The position numbers were made by a program, and so were the translations under genes. The notes under the pieces were generated by a model. That model worked only from the letters and a program-made list of their open reading frames with translations, ran no database searches and was not told the origin of the DNA. A DNA stretch of 64,000 nucleotides from Cycas panzhihuaensis (Eukaryota > Cycadophyta), in NCBI GenBank assembly GCA_023213395.1, contig CM041465.1, forward strand, positions 68,579,741 to 68,643,740, written 5' to 3'. Positions within the stretch are counted from its first letter, which is position 1. Each line of letters starts with the position of its first letter. This document shows positions 48,629-62,101 of the stretch, piece after piece.

Positions 48629-48652
48629 GGTCCTTAATCAGTGTCGACCAAT
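48629..48652 (-). promoter_or_regulatory. Possible degraded gypsy primer-binding site
   Basis: Minus strand TTGGTCGACACTGATTAAGG lies at the inner end of the right arm, as a decayed version of the site at 45886. The similarity is partial; its placement is the main argument. Confidence 0.35.
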
Positions 48653-51510
48653 AGGTTACTTATCCATCAATGGACTTCCCATTAGTGGAACACGTCTATT
48701 AGGGGTAATAAGAGACAATCGTACACCTATGAATGATAAGCCTAAGGTGCAGGGGCCTAAAGAGGTATGATGAAGTTCCAGTTTGTCTTGAAGAGTGTTC
48801 GTATATCACTTAGGCATAGATTTAGGACTCATATGGCATGTGTTCCCTTCTTCACATGTAAGGTTTTGAGTTTTATAGTAAATAGGTCTTTGGGATATAA
48901 GTGGCTTGGCTTCCTTAGGTTACTAGTTTGTCTAAGTAAGGCTTCTTCTATCCTCTTATGGTAGATGGTTAAGGGGATGTCTTTGTAGGGAGAGGGTATG
49001 GTAGAGAGGATAGATGAAGAAGGTAGATGGGTTTGGATTAATCTCTTACTTTGTTTTGGGCTAGGAGGTAGATGTGTATTTTACTTAAAGTTCCTTCTTA
49101 ATATGGGTTGTTTATAAACCTATTACAAAAAAAAAAAAAAAAGTAAACAACCAAGTAATACAAAAAGCAAAGTGCAAAAAATATCAAGCCTCACTCTCTT
49201 TACCCTCTCTTTTATCCTTTTCCTTTTTGTAATCTTTTCAAAGCAAATTAAGAAGAAATAGAGGACAAAGAGGGATTTAAAGGGCAATGAAACTATACAA
49301 TCCCCTCTCTCCTTCTTCCTTTATTCTCTCTTTTCTCTCTTCTTTGATTTCTTTAAAAAAAAAAAAAAAAAAGAGGAGGGAGGGGGTATAGTGAATGCAT
49401 GAAATAAAAGAGTAAGTAAGGGGGATAAAGAGATGATTATACACTATTCTTCCTTCTTTGTTTACTTTTTTCATTTTTCTACTCCCCTTCTGTGTTAGTT
49501 TATGCCTCTTTTTTATTCTTTCCTTCTACTTCCCTTCTATACTTTCCCTTCCCTTTCTTTGTTTTCCTCCTTTTTCTCTAGGGTTAGTAGTGAGCAATTA
49601 TGCAACGCAAGAAAAATAGAAGAGATAAAACCTACATAAGGCAAAAGGAAATAAAAAAAGAGATGAAGAACATACCCATAATGGAGGTGGCCAATAAGAG
49701 TCATTTTCTTTAGTTTCACCTTAAGACCTCTCTTTTATCATGATGTTATGAGGTGAGGGGCTCTACTTACTCATCTCAAATCAAACTAGCAATGTAATAT
49801 AAATAATAGAAATAATAATGCCAAGAAATAAATGAAATGAGAAGAGTGCTCACCTTGGAAGATGCAATCTACCTTTAAATCTTTTAGAATGCCTTGGATA
49901 ACTTAACTTCCATCTTACATGTAAGTTAGGAAGTCAAACAAAATAAATAAAATTTACAATATAATTCATAATACTATCTTCTATGTACTACAAAAAGAAT
50001 ATATACATGACATACAAGCATAAACATTCATCATAAAGAAATAGAATGTAAGAAGAAGCATGAAATACATAAAATGGGGATGAGGGATGCCTTGGGATGG
50101 TACTAGCCTTCCCAATATAAGTGGTTTCCTTGATTGGGCTAAGGGAAACCCTTTAAAATCCCTACAATTTGGCAAATAATCAAGAAAAGATAGATGAAAG
50201 TACAACAACAAGTCCTAGGTACTATGATTTAAGGAACAAATGGGAGTATCAAAGTAATTATTATTGTGAAACCATTTCAACATAAGGTAACATGGCCCAA
50301 AATGAATTTGAAAGAGCATGTATAAGGAAGATCCAATACCATGCATTAAGGAGAGGGATCACCCAAGAGTGAAGGGTGAGTTGGAGCCAATAGTTGCACA
50401 AGTGAACCTTATCAAACCTCATTGAGATTATTGATGGCCTCTTCCTAAGTCCTCTTTTAATGAAATAGTATCAATTCTTTGGTGCTCTAAGCCAAATCAA
50501 GTAGATCTCATTAATCCTTGAGAGAATAGAGCTAAGAATGGGATTATTCCACATGTTAAATCCTAAGAATGAGAAAATAGAGCCAAGTTAATGAGAATCC
50601 AAATGAAGAATGAGAATCTCTACTAAGTTCAACCAAGAATGAGAGTGTGAACCAAGCTCAACCAAGAATGAGAATGTCTAAAATTTGAACCAAGCTAATG
50701 GAAAGCAAACCTAGCTCATGAAAGAATGGAACCCTTCCCTCTCAAAAATGAGGAATTTTATAAAAGAATTAAAGGTATTGGGGTGGTGGTTTCATGTGAG
50801 AAACCATCACTAAGAAACCATGGACTTACCATGGTTTTATTCAAACAAATCCACTCCAATTTCAAAAAAAATAGTAGTTTAGTGATTTGAGAGGCCTCCC
50901 TATACTGTTGCACATTGATCTAGGCTTGCCACAGCCTACTAGGTCTAACAAGGGAGGTAATAATTATATAATTTGAATGTTATTAGTTGTTGTTGACTGT
51001 TATAATAATTGCACCATGAAGCTTTCTGTAGTACCATAAAGTTATCTATATTACTAAAAAATACTCAGTGGTACTACTATTGCCAATAAAAAATAACACA
51101 ATATTATAATATCTCATAAAAAACTGACCTCAAAGTTATATGTCATAACTCTTAACTCTTGCAGACTAATCCTAAGGTCACCAAAAAATAGACCACATGT
51201 AGCCAAAAAAGAAATTAAAGCAGAACAAGTAGCCATGGGTCAAAAAACTGATAGAAACGGAGTTGCAAGGATAGTGAAGGGGTCACTTCATCAACCATTA
51301 GGCCATAATGGGGGACTATGGGGCCATTAGACTAGAGTCTTGATCATCATCAACATAAAGGAGGAGACAGGCAAACTAAATACATATCAAACATGTATCA
51401 AATCATCATCATAATCTCAATAGTATAGCTCTAAAACTGCGAGTGAAGGGAGAGATGTATACCTTCACTTACTTGTGCATTGTCATCTCCTAATCCATTT
51501 ATAGTAGATG
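48653..51510 (-). repeat. Long LTR-like arm, minus strand (gypsy X)
   Basis: About 2.86 kb, the inverted counterpart of 43160-45885. Matches that I checked include 48780-48970 against 45600-45850, 49120-49230 against 45330-45440, 49980-50180 against 44490-44740, and 51430-51505 against 43160-43230, all symmetric around about 47300. A TATAAAA string near 50760 on the minus strand corresponds to the TATA box of the other arm. Poly(A) tracts at about 49124-49142 and 49353-49372 lie inside. Divergence is high. Confidence 0.62.
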
Positions 51511-53690
51511 CAAAATAGTTGGACTTTATTTTATGAGATAAGTTATTTTGTTAAGGGATTTAATCCATAATTAAAGTCCCAATTTTTTTGTAATAAGTAT
51601 AGCTTTACCTTTACTAGAAAAGGTCTAATTCATATGCTTAACAACTCCATTTTGCTAAGGTGTATGAGGAGTAGTAATTATCTTTTAATGCTATTATCCT
51701 TACAAAATTAAGTGAATTCTTTATAAGTGTATTCATCTCTATTATCATAGTGAAGGATTTTAATTTACTTTTTATATTCTAATTCAATGTCATGCTTAAA
51801 TTCTCTAAATTTTTCAAACACTTTTGATTTCTACTTTAGGAAATAAACCCAAACTTTATGGGAATAATCATCAATAAATGTAATAAAATATTAATAGCCA
51901 TTGAAGGATGCTTAAAACTTAGGTCCACAAATGCTAGAGTGCATAAGGCCCAATGGTTCTTTAGCATACTAAGCTCTTCCATCTGACCCAAATGGAGCTT
52001 GATGATATTTTTTTATAATGAAAGCCTCACAAATATATTTAGTCTACTTAATATTTGGTATTCCATGTACCATATTCAATTTGAAAAGTAAATGAAGGTT
52101 ATTCATATTCAGATGACCAAGATGTTAATGCCACAATTGATTTTTTGGAAGTTTCTAAGAAATAAGTGCCTTCAAAGCAAATTTTTCATTAGTTATTAAA
52201 GTGGAAGTAAAAGTATAAGAAGTGGAAGTTGAGTTGCTATAAGAGTTGGTATCATTTTACAGGAACCTAGGTTTAGAAATTGCATTAGTCTTATATAAGC
52301 CTTAGTCTTCATATCTTAAGGCAATCAAATTTTCATTCAAATTTGTAATTAAACATTTCCTAAGGTGACTAAACAAGATATTAAAGTTTTACTTATTTAT
52401 TTGGTTGATTGATAACAGGTTGCATATCATGACAAGGACATAAAAAACGTTATTAAAGTAATGTCTAATATCAAAATTCTTCAAAGATATGGGAGCATTG
52501 TCTATCTTGGCAACCTCGAAGATGGCATCATTAACAAATGTTACCAAGTGGTCCTATACTAGCCTTCTAGCTATAAATAGTTCTTTAAAACTTGTTATAT
52601 AATAAGAGGCTCCAGAATATATTGACCAAGATTTATCATAATAATGTGTAGTTGATGTGGCAATGAACATGTTTTCTAAATTGGCCATGTAGCCACTTTG
52701 ATTTTGATTTTATCCCTAGTTGTGATTTCTATTCTATTGATTACCCTGAGGGGCATTGTGGTTATGTCTCCTTGGTCCTTGATAATTTCCATATCTACAA
52801 CTTTGATTATCTTAAATTATAGGGCAATTCTAATGTTATTATTATTACAAATCAGCTTTCTTCTTCTTACAATTAGATACAATATGATTAGGTTTGCCAC
52901 AATAGTGATAAACAATTTGATTAGAATACTAAGGTCGATGTTGACATTGTTGATATGAATGTTGGTTCAAATTCATTTAATCAAACTATTGATTAAGGTG
53001 TGGATGTTATTATTTCCCTTTATATCTTGTTCCAAAGATAGGAGTTAAAGATGAGGCACCTAAATCTCCAAGTCTATTCATAATACATTTCTCTTAAAGT
53101 AGAAGACCTTAAAAGGTGTTAAAATCCAACATAGCAAGATGATCAATATGAGACAGGTTGGATATAAGGGAATTATATCTATTTGTCAGCTCATTGACTA
53201 TACAAGATATCAAGTCATTATCATCAAGTGGTTGTCCTATAATGCTTGACTAGTTTTTAATTAACTTGATATGTATCAAGTGAGTTGTAATTGATCCTAA
53301 ATAAGTTATGGAATAGAATTGTGATTTTAGTATAACAACTCTTGCATTGCCCTTCCTTCTATATGGTATATAGATTATGTTCTAAGATTCAATAGAAGTA
53401 GAGGTAAGTTTAACATTAGTTAACATTATCTTGACATAATAGGTGTAGGAAAGAAAGGACAACTTTATCAAATTCTTTAAAGGAGGCTAAAGTAATAGAT
53501 TAGCAAGGATGACAACATTAGGATCATTAAGATTATAGGTATCTTTAGGCAAGAGAAATTTACTAGAAACATGAGCTTATAGCTTGTTTAGTATCAAAAA
53601 ATTCTTAACTTATTTCTTTTAAGACAAGAAATTATCATTGCCTGGTAATTTAATTGTGTTAGTTATGACCATTTAACGTTCTATTTTATC
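51511..53690 (-). pseudogene. Copia T gag to integrase fragment
   Basis: Minus-strand copia: Gag about 53690-52950 (LPKDTYNLNDPNVVILANLL, then DDNDLISCIVNELTNRYNSLISNLS), zinc knuckle at about 52870-52915 reading YHYCGKPNHIVSNC, so its first Cys is Tyr, protease D-S-G read as YSG at 52611-52619, preIN near 52000-52150, and integrase 51550-51900 with the QNG signature near 51640. It is cut near 51511 by the gypsy X arm; RT and RNase H are absent. Gag and leader resemble copia V (60700-61340). Confidence 0.8.
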
Positions 53691-54399
53691 TTAGGTATAT
53701 GTCATGTCTACCTAAAAAGGTTTGTTAATCTAGTAGTTATAGTCTAAATGTCTCTTTGCCTAGCACCCCTTGGTAGTTGAAATAGTTCTATCTGATGGTA
53801 CATCTGCTCATAAGTGGTAACTTGGGGACTTTATATGGCTTAAGGTACATGGGCGCTACTAAAGGCTCTATTGCCCCCTTAATACTATTGACCTACTTGT
53901 GCCAGATTTATGGCCAGGATGACATATTCTTGTCTAATGACACACTTACAACTAAGACACTTATCCTCTTTAAGTCTAGTCTAATCTCCAAACTCTAAGA
54001 TTTTTAGGTATGGATCTAAGTTCACCACTTAATATACTTGATAGTTATTATCTTCTACTACAATTCGTAGAGTTCAAGAAAGCATAATAGTATGTATAAA
54101 AGTGGTACTTTGAGGGGTCCTAATCACTTCCTTTATATGACTGATAATGAAGGGTGGTTCAATTAAGAGATTATCCTTTTTAATCTTGCAAGTTTTTAAA
54201 ATTTTAATAATTCTATGATTAAAATTTATAATATATTAAAAATTAAAAAAAGTTTTAAAAACTAATAAAATAATCTAAAATAGGTTTAAAAATAAATTAA
54301 AAATAGCTTAAAATGGGCTAAAAAATAATTAAAAGTTTAAAAAATAAAATTTTAGAATAAAAATAAGAATTAAAAAAGGGAATATTCTATAAATATTTT
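53691..54399 (-). other. Copia T leader and AT-rich spacer
   Basis: 53691-54180 matches the copia V leader (for example 54010-54110 against 61660-61770). 54180-54400 is very AT-rich, with repeated TTAAAAAT words and no feature. The T LTR and primer-binding site are not found; the copia U LTR begins near 54400. Confidence 0.55.
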
Positions 54400-54759
54400 A
54401 AATTATATAACCTATGATTTTGATAATTATAAAAAAATAAAAATCAAATAATGAATAGAACAACATGATGGAATTAGAGGACAAAGAGATCAAAAAAGAG
54501 AAATAGAATGCATATAAGAGGGGATAACCATTAATATGTGAGGATGGTGGTGTTGATGAACACCAAGGTCTTTGAACCCTTTGAATAAATAGATAGGACC
54601 GAGAGGATTTAGCACACCTCTCAAAGTCTACTACCACCTGGCATTAATAAGCCCCTAACATAGTGCTGCTAAGATATCTCCACTAATTTAGGTTATTACC
54701 CTAATGTGGGTAATCTCCCCTAAGTAAGCAATTGCCCTAATATAGGCATTATTCTAATA
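54400..54759 (-). repeat. 3' LTR of copia U (approximate)
   Basis: The high-coordinate edge is set by the polypurine tract at 54760-54770 (TAAGGGAGAAA on the minus strand) and by TATTAGAATAATG, where the usual TG has become TA. The low edge is a guess at the AT-rich boundary. The 79-codon frame at 54398-54637 lies within it and is probably not a gene. The partner LTR is outside the window. Confidence 0.5.
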
Positions 54760-54770
54760 TTTCTCCCTTA

Positions 54771-56443
54771 TAATGCCCATTCAGGGAGACTCCAAGTTTA
54801 TCTTTAAATTTGATAAACTTTATTTTACTAAGTGCATTTATGAAAATATTTGCCACCTAATCTTCAGTGCTACAATAAACCAATTCCAATTCACCTTATT
54901 GTACTAACTCTTTAATGAAGTGATATTGTGTTTTCATGTGCTTTGTCCTACCATGAAACATTGGATTCCTAGTCATCTGAATTATGCTTTAATTATCATA
55001 AAATAACTATGTAGAATTAATATATTCTTGTAAATCTTGAAGTAATTTTCAAAGAAATCTATTTCACAAGCTCTTATTATAATTGCTTTATACTTTACTT
55101 CTACATTAAGAAGAGATACTATCACCTACTTCTTTGAACTCTATACTATTGCTATTTAACCCAAAATAAATGCATACTCTAAAGTAGATTTTTTTTTAAT
55201 TTATATAACCTACCTAATCTGAGTCTATATAACCAATTAATATATAATCCCTTAATGACTTATAATGCAATCCATACCTAATAGTACCTCTAAGATACCT
55301 AAGAATCATTTTAGTTGCTTGCTAATATTTTATTGTAGGCTCATGCATAAACTTGAAGATCAGATTTACTACATATATAATATCCAGTTGAGTTAAAATC
55401 AAGTAAATTAGGCTTCTAATTAACTGCTTGTAAAGTATAGGATCAACTAATTCAAATTCCTCAAACTTAAACAATTTTAACCCAACCTCTACTAATGTTA
55501 TAAGTGGCTTGTAACTATCTATGTTGAATTTGTGTAATATATCCAATGTATATTTCTTTTAGGATATAAATATCCCCTTTTTATCTTGCCATATTTTAAT
55601 GCCTAAGAAATAATACATAAATACCAAGTTTATCATCTCAAATTCTTTGCACATATCTTTCTTAAACTTTGGGACAAATAATTATAATTCTCAATATATA
55701 TTAGGTCATGCACATATAAGCCCATAATTAGTATTGATCTTTTTAATTTAATATATAAATTAGAATCTGATTACCTTCTTAAGAATTCTTTATTCTTAAA
55801 ATATTTATTAATCTTAGAGTACCATGCTCTAAGTACTTACTTGAGTCCATACAAGACCTTTTTTTATTTGTAGATCTTATTTTCTTTTTCTCTCACTTTA
55901 AAACCCTTAAGTTGTTGGACATAGATCTCCTCATCTAGGTGGGCATTCAAGAAGGCACTTTTACATCCATTTGATGGATTATCCAACCTTATTGTGTAAC
56001 TAAGGTCATGATTAATCTGACTACTTTTAATTTTGTAATAGGTGTAAATGTCTCATTATAATATATGCTTTCAATTTGAGCATAGCCCTTTGTAACTAAC
56101 CTTATCTTGTATTTGTCAATGGACCCATCTAATTTATTCTTAGTCATGAAGACTTATTTTTCCATAATGGTATTTTTTCTAGGCGGCAAATCTACTAACT
56201 CCCATATATTATTTTTCACAAAGGTATTATACTCTTCCTTTATTGTATTCTTCCATTCATTTGGATTATTTGCCTCTTCAAAGTTTTAAAGCTTATTTGA
56301 CTCCATAACTTGAATTATAAGTGCAAAGTTTAACCTTTGAGATTTTTTGTTCTTCTCTCAAAGTTAGTATCTAAGATATTTTGAAGGTTATAAACCCTTT
56401 GTACCTATTTTAGAATTCTTTGACTTAAAGTAGAAAGTCATGC
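54771..56443 (-). pseudogene. Copia U RNase H, RT and linker
   Basis: Minus strand: RNase H end near 54780-54880 (ELELVYCSTED followed by VANIFINALSK), RT-RH linker 55322-55546 (LHKFNIDSYKP, then LIRSLIYL), RT near 55640-56000 in which YVDD reads YVHD at 55705-55716, so one catalytic Asp is lost, then the RT-IN linker near 56100-56440. It is interrupted by copia V at 56444; the upstream domains continue at 62482. Stops are common. Confidence 0.82.
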
Positions 56444-56823
56444 TGCCAAATTTATCAACAATATTATATAACATATGCATTCAAATAAATTAGAAGTATA
56501 AACTAAGATTAACATAAAACAATAGAGCAAATTGATTATAGGAATGTGCTATGGGTAAATTGGTTATATCGTGCATCTAAATTTGAGTAGAGCTTCTGCA
56601 TATATTAAAAACATAATACATAAATGAAGGGATCGTGCTTAATTTATAAGTGTATGATGCCCAAATACAAGTGATATAATTAGTCAAATTAATGACAAGT
56701 AGGTGGACTAACCAAACTACAAATTATATTTTAATTTACAAAGGGGGTTCTTATCCTATGATATAAAAGGTATATTATACATATAAAATACAATATAATT
56801 AGATGTCATTAGATGTTCTAATA
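56444..56823 (-). repeat. 3' LTR of copia V
   Basis: 380 bases. On the minus strand it starts TATTAGAACATC (TG changed to TA). The polypurine tract AAGGGAGGG lies at 56824-56832. Confidence 0.9.
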
Positions 56824-59800
56824 CCCTCCCTTAATGACAACTTCATTAGATTTAATGTTGAGGTCATGCTAGAACCTTTTAAACTTCAGTTTGTTAAGTG
56901 CTTTAATGAAGATATCTGCAACCTGGTCTTTAGTTGGTTGATATACAAGGTCAACTTCTCTATTTTAAACATGCTCATGGATAAAGTGATGATGGACTTC
57001 TATGTACTTAGTTCAAGCATGAAAAATAGGATTCATTATCATCTTCAACATACTTTGATTATCATAATAGAGAATAGTAGTTAAAGTCTATTAAAATTCA
57101 AGCTCGATAAGAATCCTTCTAAGCCAAATTAAATCTATGGTGATATTGACAACTACTTTATATTCAACTTCAGTGGAGGAGAGAGTAATATTAGGATGTT
57201 TCTTGTAACTCTAAGAGATTATAGCTAAGTCCATGTCAAAATAATATCCTACTATTTAATGATGTATGTCTTAGTAACCTAACCAATTAGAATCTATATA
57301 TCCTTTTAAGATAGGAGATTTAGTTTGGTTATAGTCAAGTTTAGATTAAAGTGTGTCGTAGATGTACTTAAGGATTCTAGCAGTGACCTTGTAATGGAAT
57401 ACTTTAGGCTATCACATATACATATAGTAGATCCCAATTAAATAAGAGATATCTAGGTGAGTGTGAGTGAGGTAGATGAGGCTCTTAACCAATTGCCAGT
57501 ACAATATGGGACCAAAGGGGTTGTCTTATTTATCTAGGTTGAGCTTTATTCTTATTTCCATTGAAATCAATGCAAGTCTGTAGTCAATCATTCTAAACTG
57601 CTATAAGAGTTTATTAGAGTACTTAGATTGTGATAGGAATGTGTGTCCTAGTTCCTACCACACTTCAATGCTAAGGAAGTAGTGTAGTAACCCAAGGTCT
57701 ATCATCTCAAAGTTGCTTTTCAATTTAGATTACAAGTTATACCTTCACTGTCATTATCAGTAATTGCCAAGTCATCCCCATAGAGCACATTGATTATGAT
57801 CAAGTTGTTTCTAATTTAAATAACTAGATCTAAATTAGAAGGTGAATGAATAAATATATGCTGTGTGAAAAAGGCATCAATCTTAGCATACCAGGCATGT
57901 GGTGCCTGCTTCAATCTATATAAGGCTTTCTTAAGTTTGTAGACTAGGTGTTCTTCACTAGGAATAACATAGCTGAGAGGTTGCTTTAAGAAAACCTCTT
58001 CTATAAGCTTTCCATTCAAGAAAGCATTATTCACATCCATTTGGTATATATACTAATTAAATTAAGTTGTAAGAGACATAACCAAATAGAATATATTCAT
58101 ATTAGCAATTGGTACAAAGGTCTCATCATAGTCAATCCCCTCTTGCTCTTTGAAATATCTTACAACTAGATGAGTTTTACGATGCTCAATGGTACCATCA
58201 TTATGGAATTTAGTCTTATAAAGCCATTGATAGTTAATTGGATTTTTTCTAAGTGGTAGTTCTATTAGCTTCTATGTGTCATTCTTAAGGATAGAGTTCA
58301 TCTCTTTATCTATTGCTACTTTCTATGTTTGGTCTTTAATTGTCTCCTCAAATATGGAAGGTTCATAAGTCTCAAAGCCATGTGTCTTTAAGGTATAATT
58401 GATGGAGTGTCTCATTCTAGACTCTCTTTTAGGAGCTATGGGAGGAGGAGCATCCTTTAGTAATTATTATAGCCACTTAGGAGGGGGTTGAAAACTGGTA
58501 GCCTCCACATGAAGATCATTAATTAATATAGATGATATTAATATGCTAGTATCTGATATAGATGTTGAGGCTTCTGGAATGGAAGATGGACCTAATGTGT
58601 AGGAGGATATGGGTGCTAGTGGCTTAAGAATTGGTATAAGAGGCACTTGACGTGTACCAATATCATTTTTTACTATAAACTAAATTTGTGAGGGATATAA
58701 GTCCTGAGTATCTTCAACAAATATTACATCTCAAGTGGTGTATGTTTGGTTCCCAATAGTGTCATATACTTTATAAGCTTTACATATAGATATATAGCCA
58801 AGGAAAATGCACTTACGGGTTTTATCATCTAATTTCTCCATGTTCTCCTTGGGAATGAATTTATAGGCTATGTAATAGGACGTCTTAGATGAGAACTATT
58901 GGTTCGGTGTCTAACCAAGCCTCCTCAAGAGTGATATTTCTAACTGCTACTATGATATTTTTATTAGTCAAATAAGTAATAATTGATATGGCCTCAACCC
59001 AAAAGCTAATAGTAAGATTAATAATACTCGACATGGTTTTTGCTTTGTTCACTAATATTTAGTTTATCCTTTTTAGTACATCATTTTATTAAGATATATA
59101 AGGGGCTAAGAATTGGTATTTGATACTATATTATTTGCATAATTTGGTGAATTAGAAGGATGTGTACTCTCCTCCATTATTAGATCTTAATATCTTGATG
59201 TTCATGCCACTTTCATTTTCTATCTTAGTCTTAAATTCCTTAAACTTGTCAAAGGCTTAGAAATTATTCCTAAGGAAGTAGACCCATACATTCCTAGAAT
59301 AGTCATCTATAAAGGTCATGAAAAATGGATTCCCATTGAATGAAAGAACTGACATGGGCCCATAAATGTCTAAGTGGACCAAACCCAATGGTCCTTAGAC
59401 TCTCCATGCTTTCTTTGATGGGAATCATTCTCTATGTTGTTTACCCACTAAGTAGGCCCTATAAATACAACTATTTATCATGATCCTTGGTAGTCCATAC
59501 ACCATATATAACCTAGATTTGAGATTTAAACTCTCTATGTTTAGGTGACTAAGGCATTGATGCCATAACTAGTCCTTGGTATTATTAGAGATGGTTTTCT
59601 CTTCAAAGTATAAACATTCATCTTGATCTTGGTTAAGGGGTGCCTTTTTAACTATGATTGCTTTCCCCTTATCAAGGTGATTATTGTGTTCCATAGAATA
59701 GGATTCTTATGGTGGAATAGTGGTGAGGAGAACTCCATCAAGTTTATATAGGCCAATATCCTCATTTCCTATTGCAATAAGCTATCTAGTAGCATAGTCT

Positions 59801-61337
59801 CTAATTGTGTAGATGCCCTAATTGAAAAGGACATCCAAGTTTTACTTATCAATTTGGTTGATAAAGAGAAAGTTCAACTTCATGCTTAGAACTAGAAAGA
59901 TGTTATTTATGTATGGCCAGATTTTAGAATCCTTTAATGCAGTAGGATCCCTTTTAATTTTAGTTACATCATAAGTGATACTATCTCCAAATGTGATAGT
60001 TTGAACTCAAATTAGATAAGTCTCCTCCAGCAAGTCCTCAACGTCAATCACATGACATGTTGTATCAAAATTTAGTAACCAAGAATTATTATCATATTAA
60101 GATGACAAGGCTACAAAGAACAAGTTTTGGGAGGAGGGTTAAGAATTAGCCTTATTGTCTTCTTATTGTATATTTTGGATATTCCTTAGGTTTCTTAGTT
60201 GGAACCTTTACCTATTTGGTTAGTGCTAGTTCTAGTTTTACTTCTAATTCTAATTAGGTTAGAAGTATTGGCCCGATTGTTGAAAAGTTGGTCCCCCTTG
60301 TAGAAAGCTATGGCCTTCTTACTGAAAACTAAGGCCACCTTATTAAAAGTTAAGCACACATGATTGTCCCCCTTAGTTTTGAAGCATCTAAAATAACCTT
60401 ATCTTCTTCTATAGTCAACAGCAAGGTGCCTATTTTTTTCACAATATATACACATAACATTTTACCTACACTATTGATTCCTTGGTGGTTGAGATTATTA
60501 TGGTTGTTGTAGCTACTAAGGATATTAAGACTATTGAGAGGAAGTGTTAATCTATCGAGATTATAATTATTAATGTGTTAACTACTAACTTAGCTATTGT
60601 GAGATGTTCAAGGAGCCAAACTAATGAATAAGGGTTTGCTAATGACTTGGCTATTGAGTTAGCTTGTTACTTTTTGAGTTCCTAGCTACAAATATAGGGT
60701 TAGAGTCAGAGGCAGATGCCACTCCTTAGCAATTAAGAATATTCTCCTCCTTAAGTAAGAGTCCTTTAAAAGTGTTGAAGTCTATTTTGGTAAAGGTATC
60801 ATAGAGTCTAAATATAAAGTTATTATATTCTATAGGAAGGATAGTGGGAATGCTAAACATAAGGTCATGATTAGAGGGAGATTCACCAAGGATAATAAGT
60901 TAGTTTCTAATTATTTTAGCTTTAGTTAGGTGGGCTATGATAGTTCGAACAAAGGATATACCAAAGAGGTATGCCTTTAAGGTTAGGGACTTAGAGTCAT
61001 CCTTCCTCTCATAAAGGATACAAATAATACTCTAAGATTTATGGGAGGTTTAGGTTATTTTAATATTTTAGTCTACTTAATATTCTACATCCAAGTGGAG
61101 GAATGACAGAGAAATGGTATCCTTAGCTTTAAAATTAGTTAAGCTAACTAGATTTGGTGGAATTTTAATGGTGGGATCATTTGGATCCTTAATAGGTGTA
61201 GGTAGAGGTATGTCACCATTGACATAAGTCCAATAATCATTCATGATAAGAAGGTTTTTAACTTATTTCTTCTAAGCTAAAAAGTTATTTATACCACTTA
61301 GTTTAATGTTATTAAACAAAAGCATTTGAACTACCAT
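56824..61337 (-). pseudogene. Copia V gag-pol polyprotein
   Basis: The start at 61337 reads MVVQMLLFNNIKLSGINNFLA. Gag about 61337-60450 (PTPIKDPNDPTIKIPPNL, then YNNFIFRLYDTF). Zinc knuckle near 60420-60465, frame-shifted by an extra AT pair and with its last Cys changed to Tyr. Protease D-S-G read as NFD at 60064-60072, losing the catalytic Asp. preIN near 59450-59800, integrase about 58740-59450, linker 58100-58700, RT about 57600-58060 with MDVNNAFLNG and YGDD at 57771-57782, RNase H about 56830-57250. There are numerous stops and indels. Overall length is normal. Confidence 0.87.
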
Positions 61338-62089
61338 TTTAAGGGGTCCTTTTTATTTTTGTGTCCTATCTACCTAGTGGGGCTACTAAACTAGAGTGTT
61401 AAATTTAGGGGTCTTTAAAAAGACATCAATTATTATTCTATCTAGTGGTGCCTACCCACAAGTGACAAATTAGGGACCCTATATATTAGTATGTGAGCTC
61501 TAGGCTCTATATACATTAGTATATGGGCTATTAAAAAAGGTTAAAGACCTCTTTGTTTGTTGGTCTACCTGCATTGAACTTATGTCTAGTGATAGATCTA
61601 GTTAAAAATTACTAATTATGGCACCCATCTCCTCTAGGTCTAGCCTAGTCTCTAAACTCTAAGGTAAGATTTACACCTTAGCCCACCACTTAATATACCT
61701 TCTAGCCAATGGTCTTCTATAATATTTGTTAAATTCAAAAAGAACTAATAGTGTATATAGAGTGGTAACTTCAATGGTCCTAATTGTTTCTTTTGTAAGG
61801 TTGGTAAAGTTATCTTATTTGATCTTATTTATAGAGAGGGTTCCTTTTATGAAATAAAAGTAAGGAGACTAAAAAAGAAAATAACTTAAAAGAAATAAGA
61901 GGGTTAGGATGTTCTTTTATAAGAGCAACAACATGAAGAATACACTCTACAATAGTGTTACATTTGCTAAAAACCACTGAAATTAGATAAAAAATATGAA
62001 AAAGGAGATAAATAGAGTGTTATTATTAACAAATGGATCATTATTTCTTAGCTAAACTCATAACAAACTAAATAAAATACACATTAGAA
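61338..62089 (-). other. Copia V leader
   Basis: About 750 non-coding bases between primer-binding site and gag, related in its gag-proximal part to the copia T leader. No repeat array is visible. Confidence 0.7.
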
Positions 62090-62101
62090 GCTTTGATACC
62101 A
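62090..62101 (-). promoter_or_regulatory. Primer-binding site of copia V
   Basis: Minus strand TGGTATCAAAGC, one base from the initiator-tRNA-Met complement, directly after the LTR end TTGACA. Confidence 0.88.

Noticed and set aside
49353-49372. Poly(A) tract as the tail of another LINE or SINE
   Set aside because: No RT remnant, Pol III box or target duplication is visible beside it; it lies inside the right LTR-like arm.
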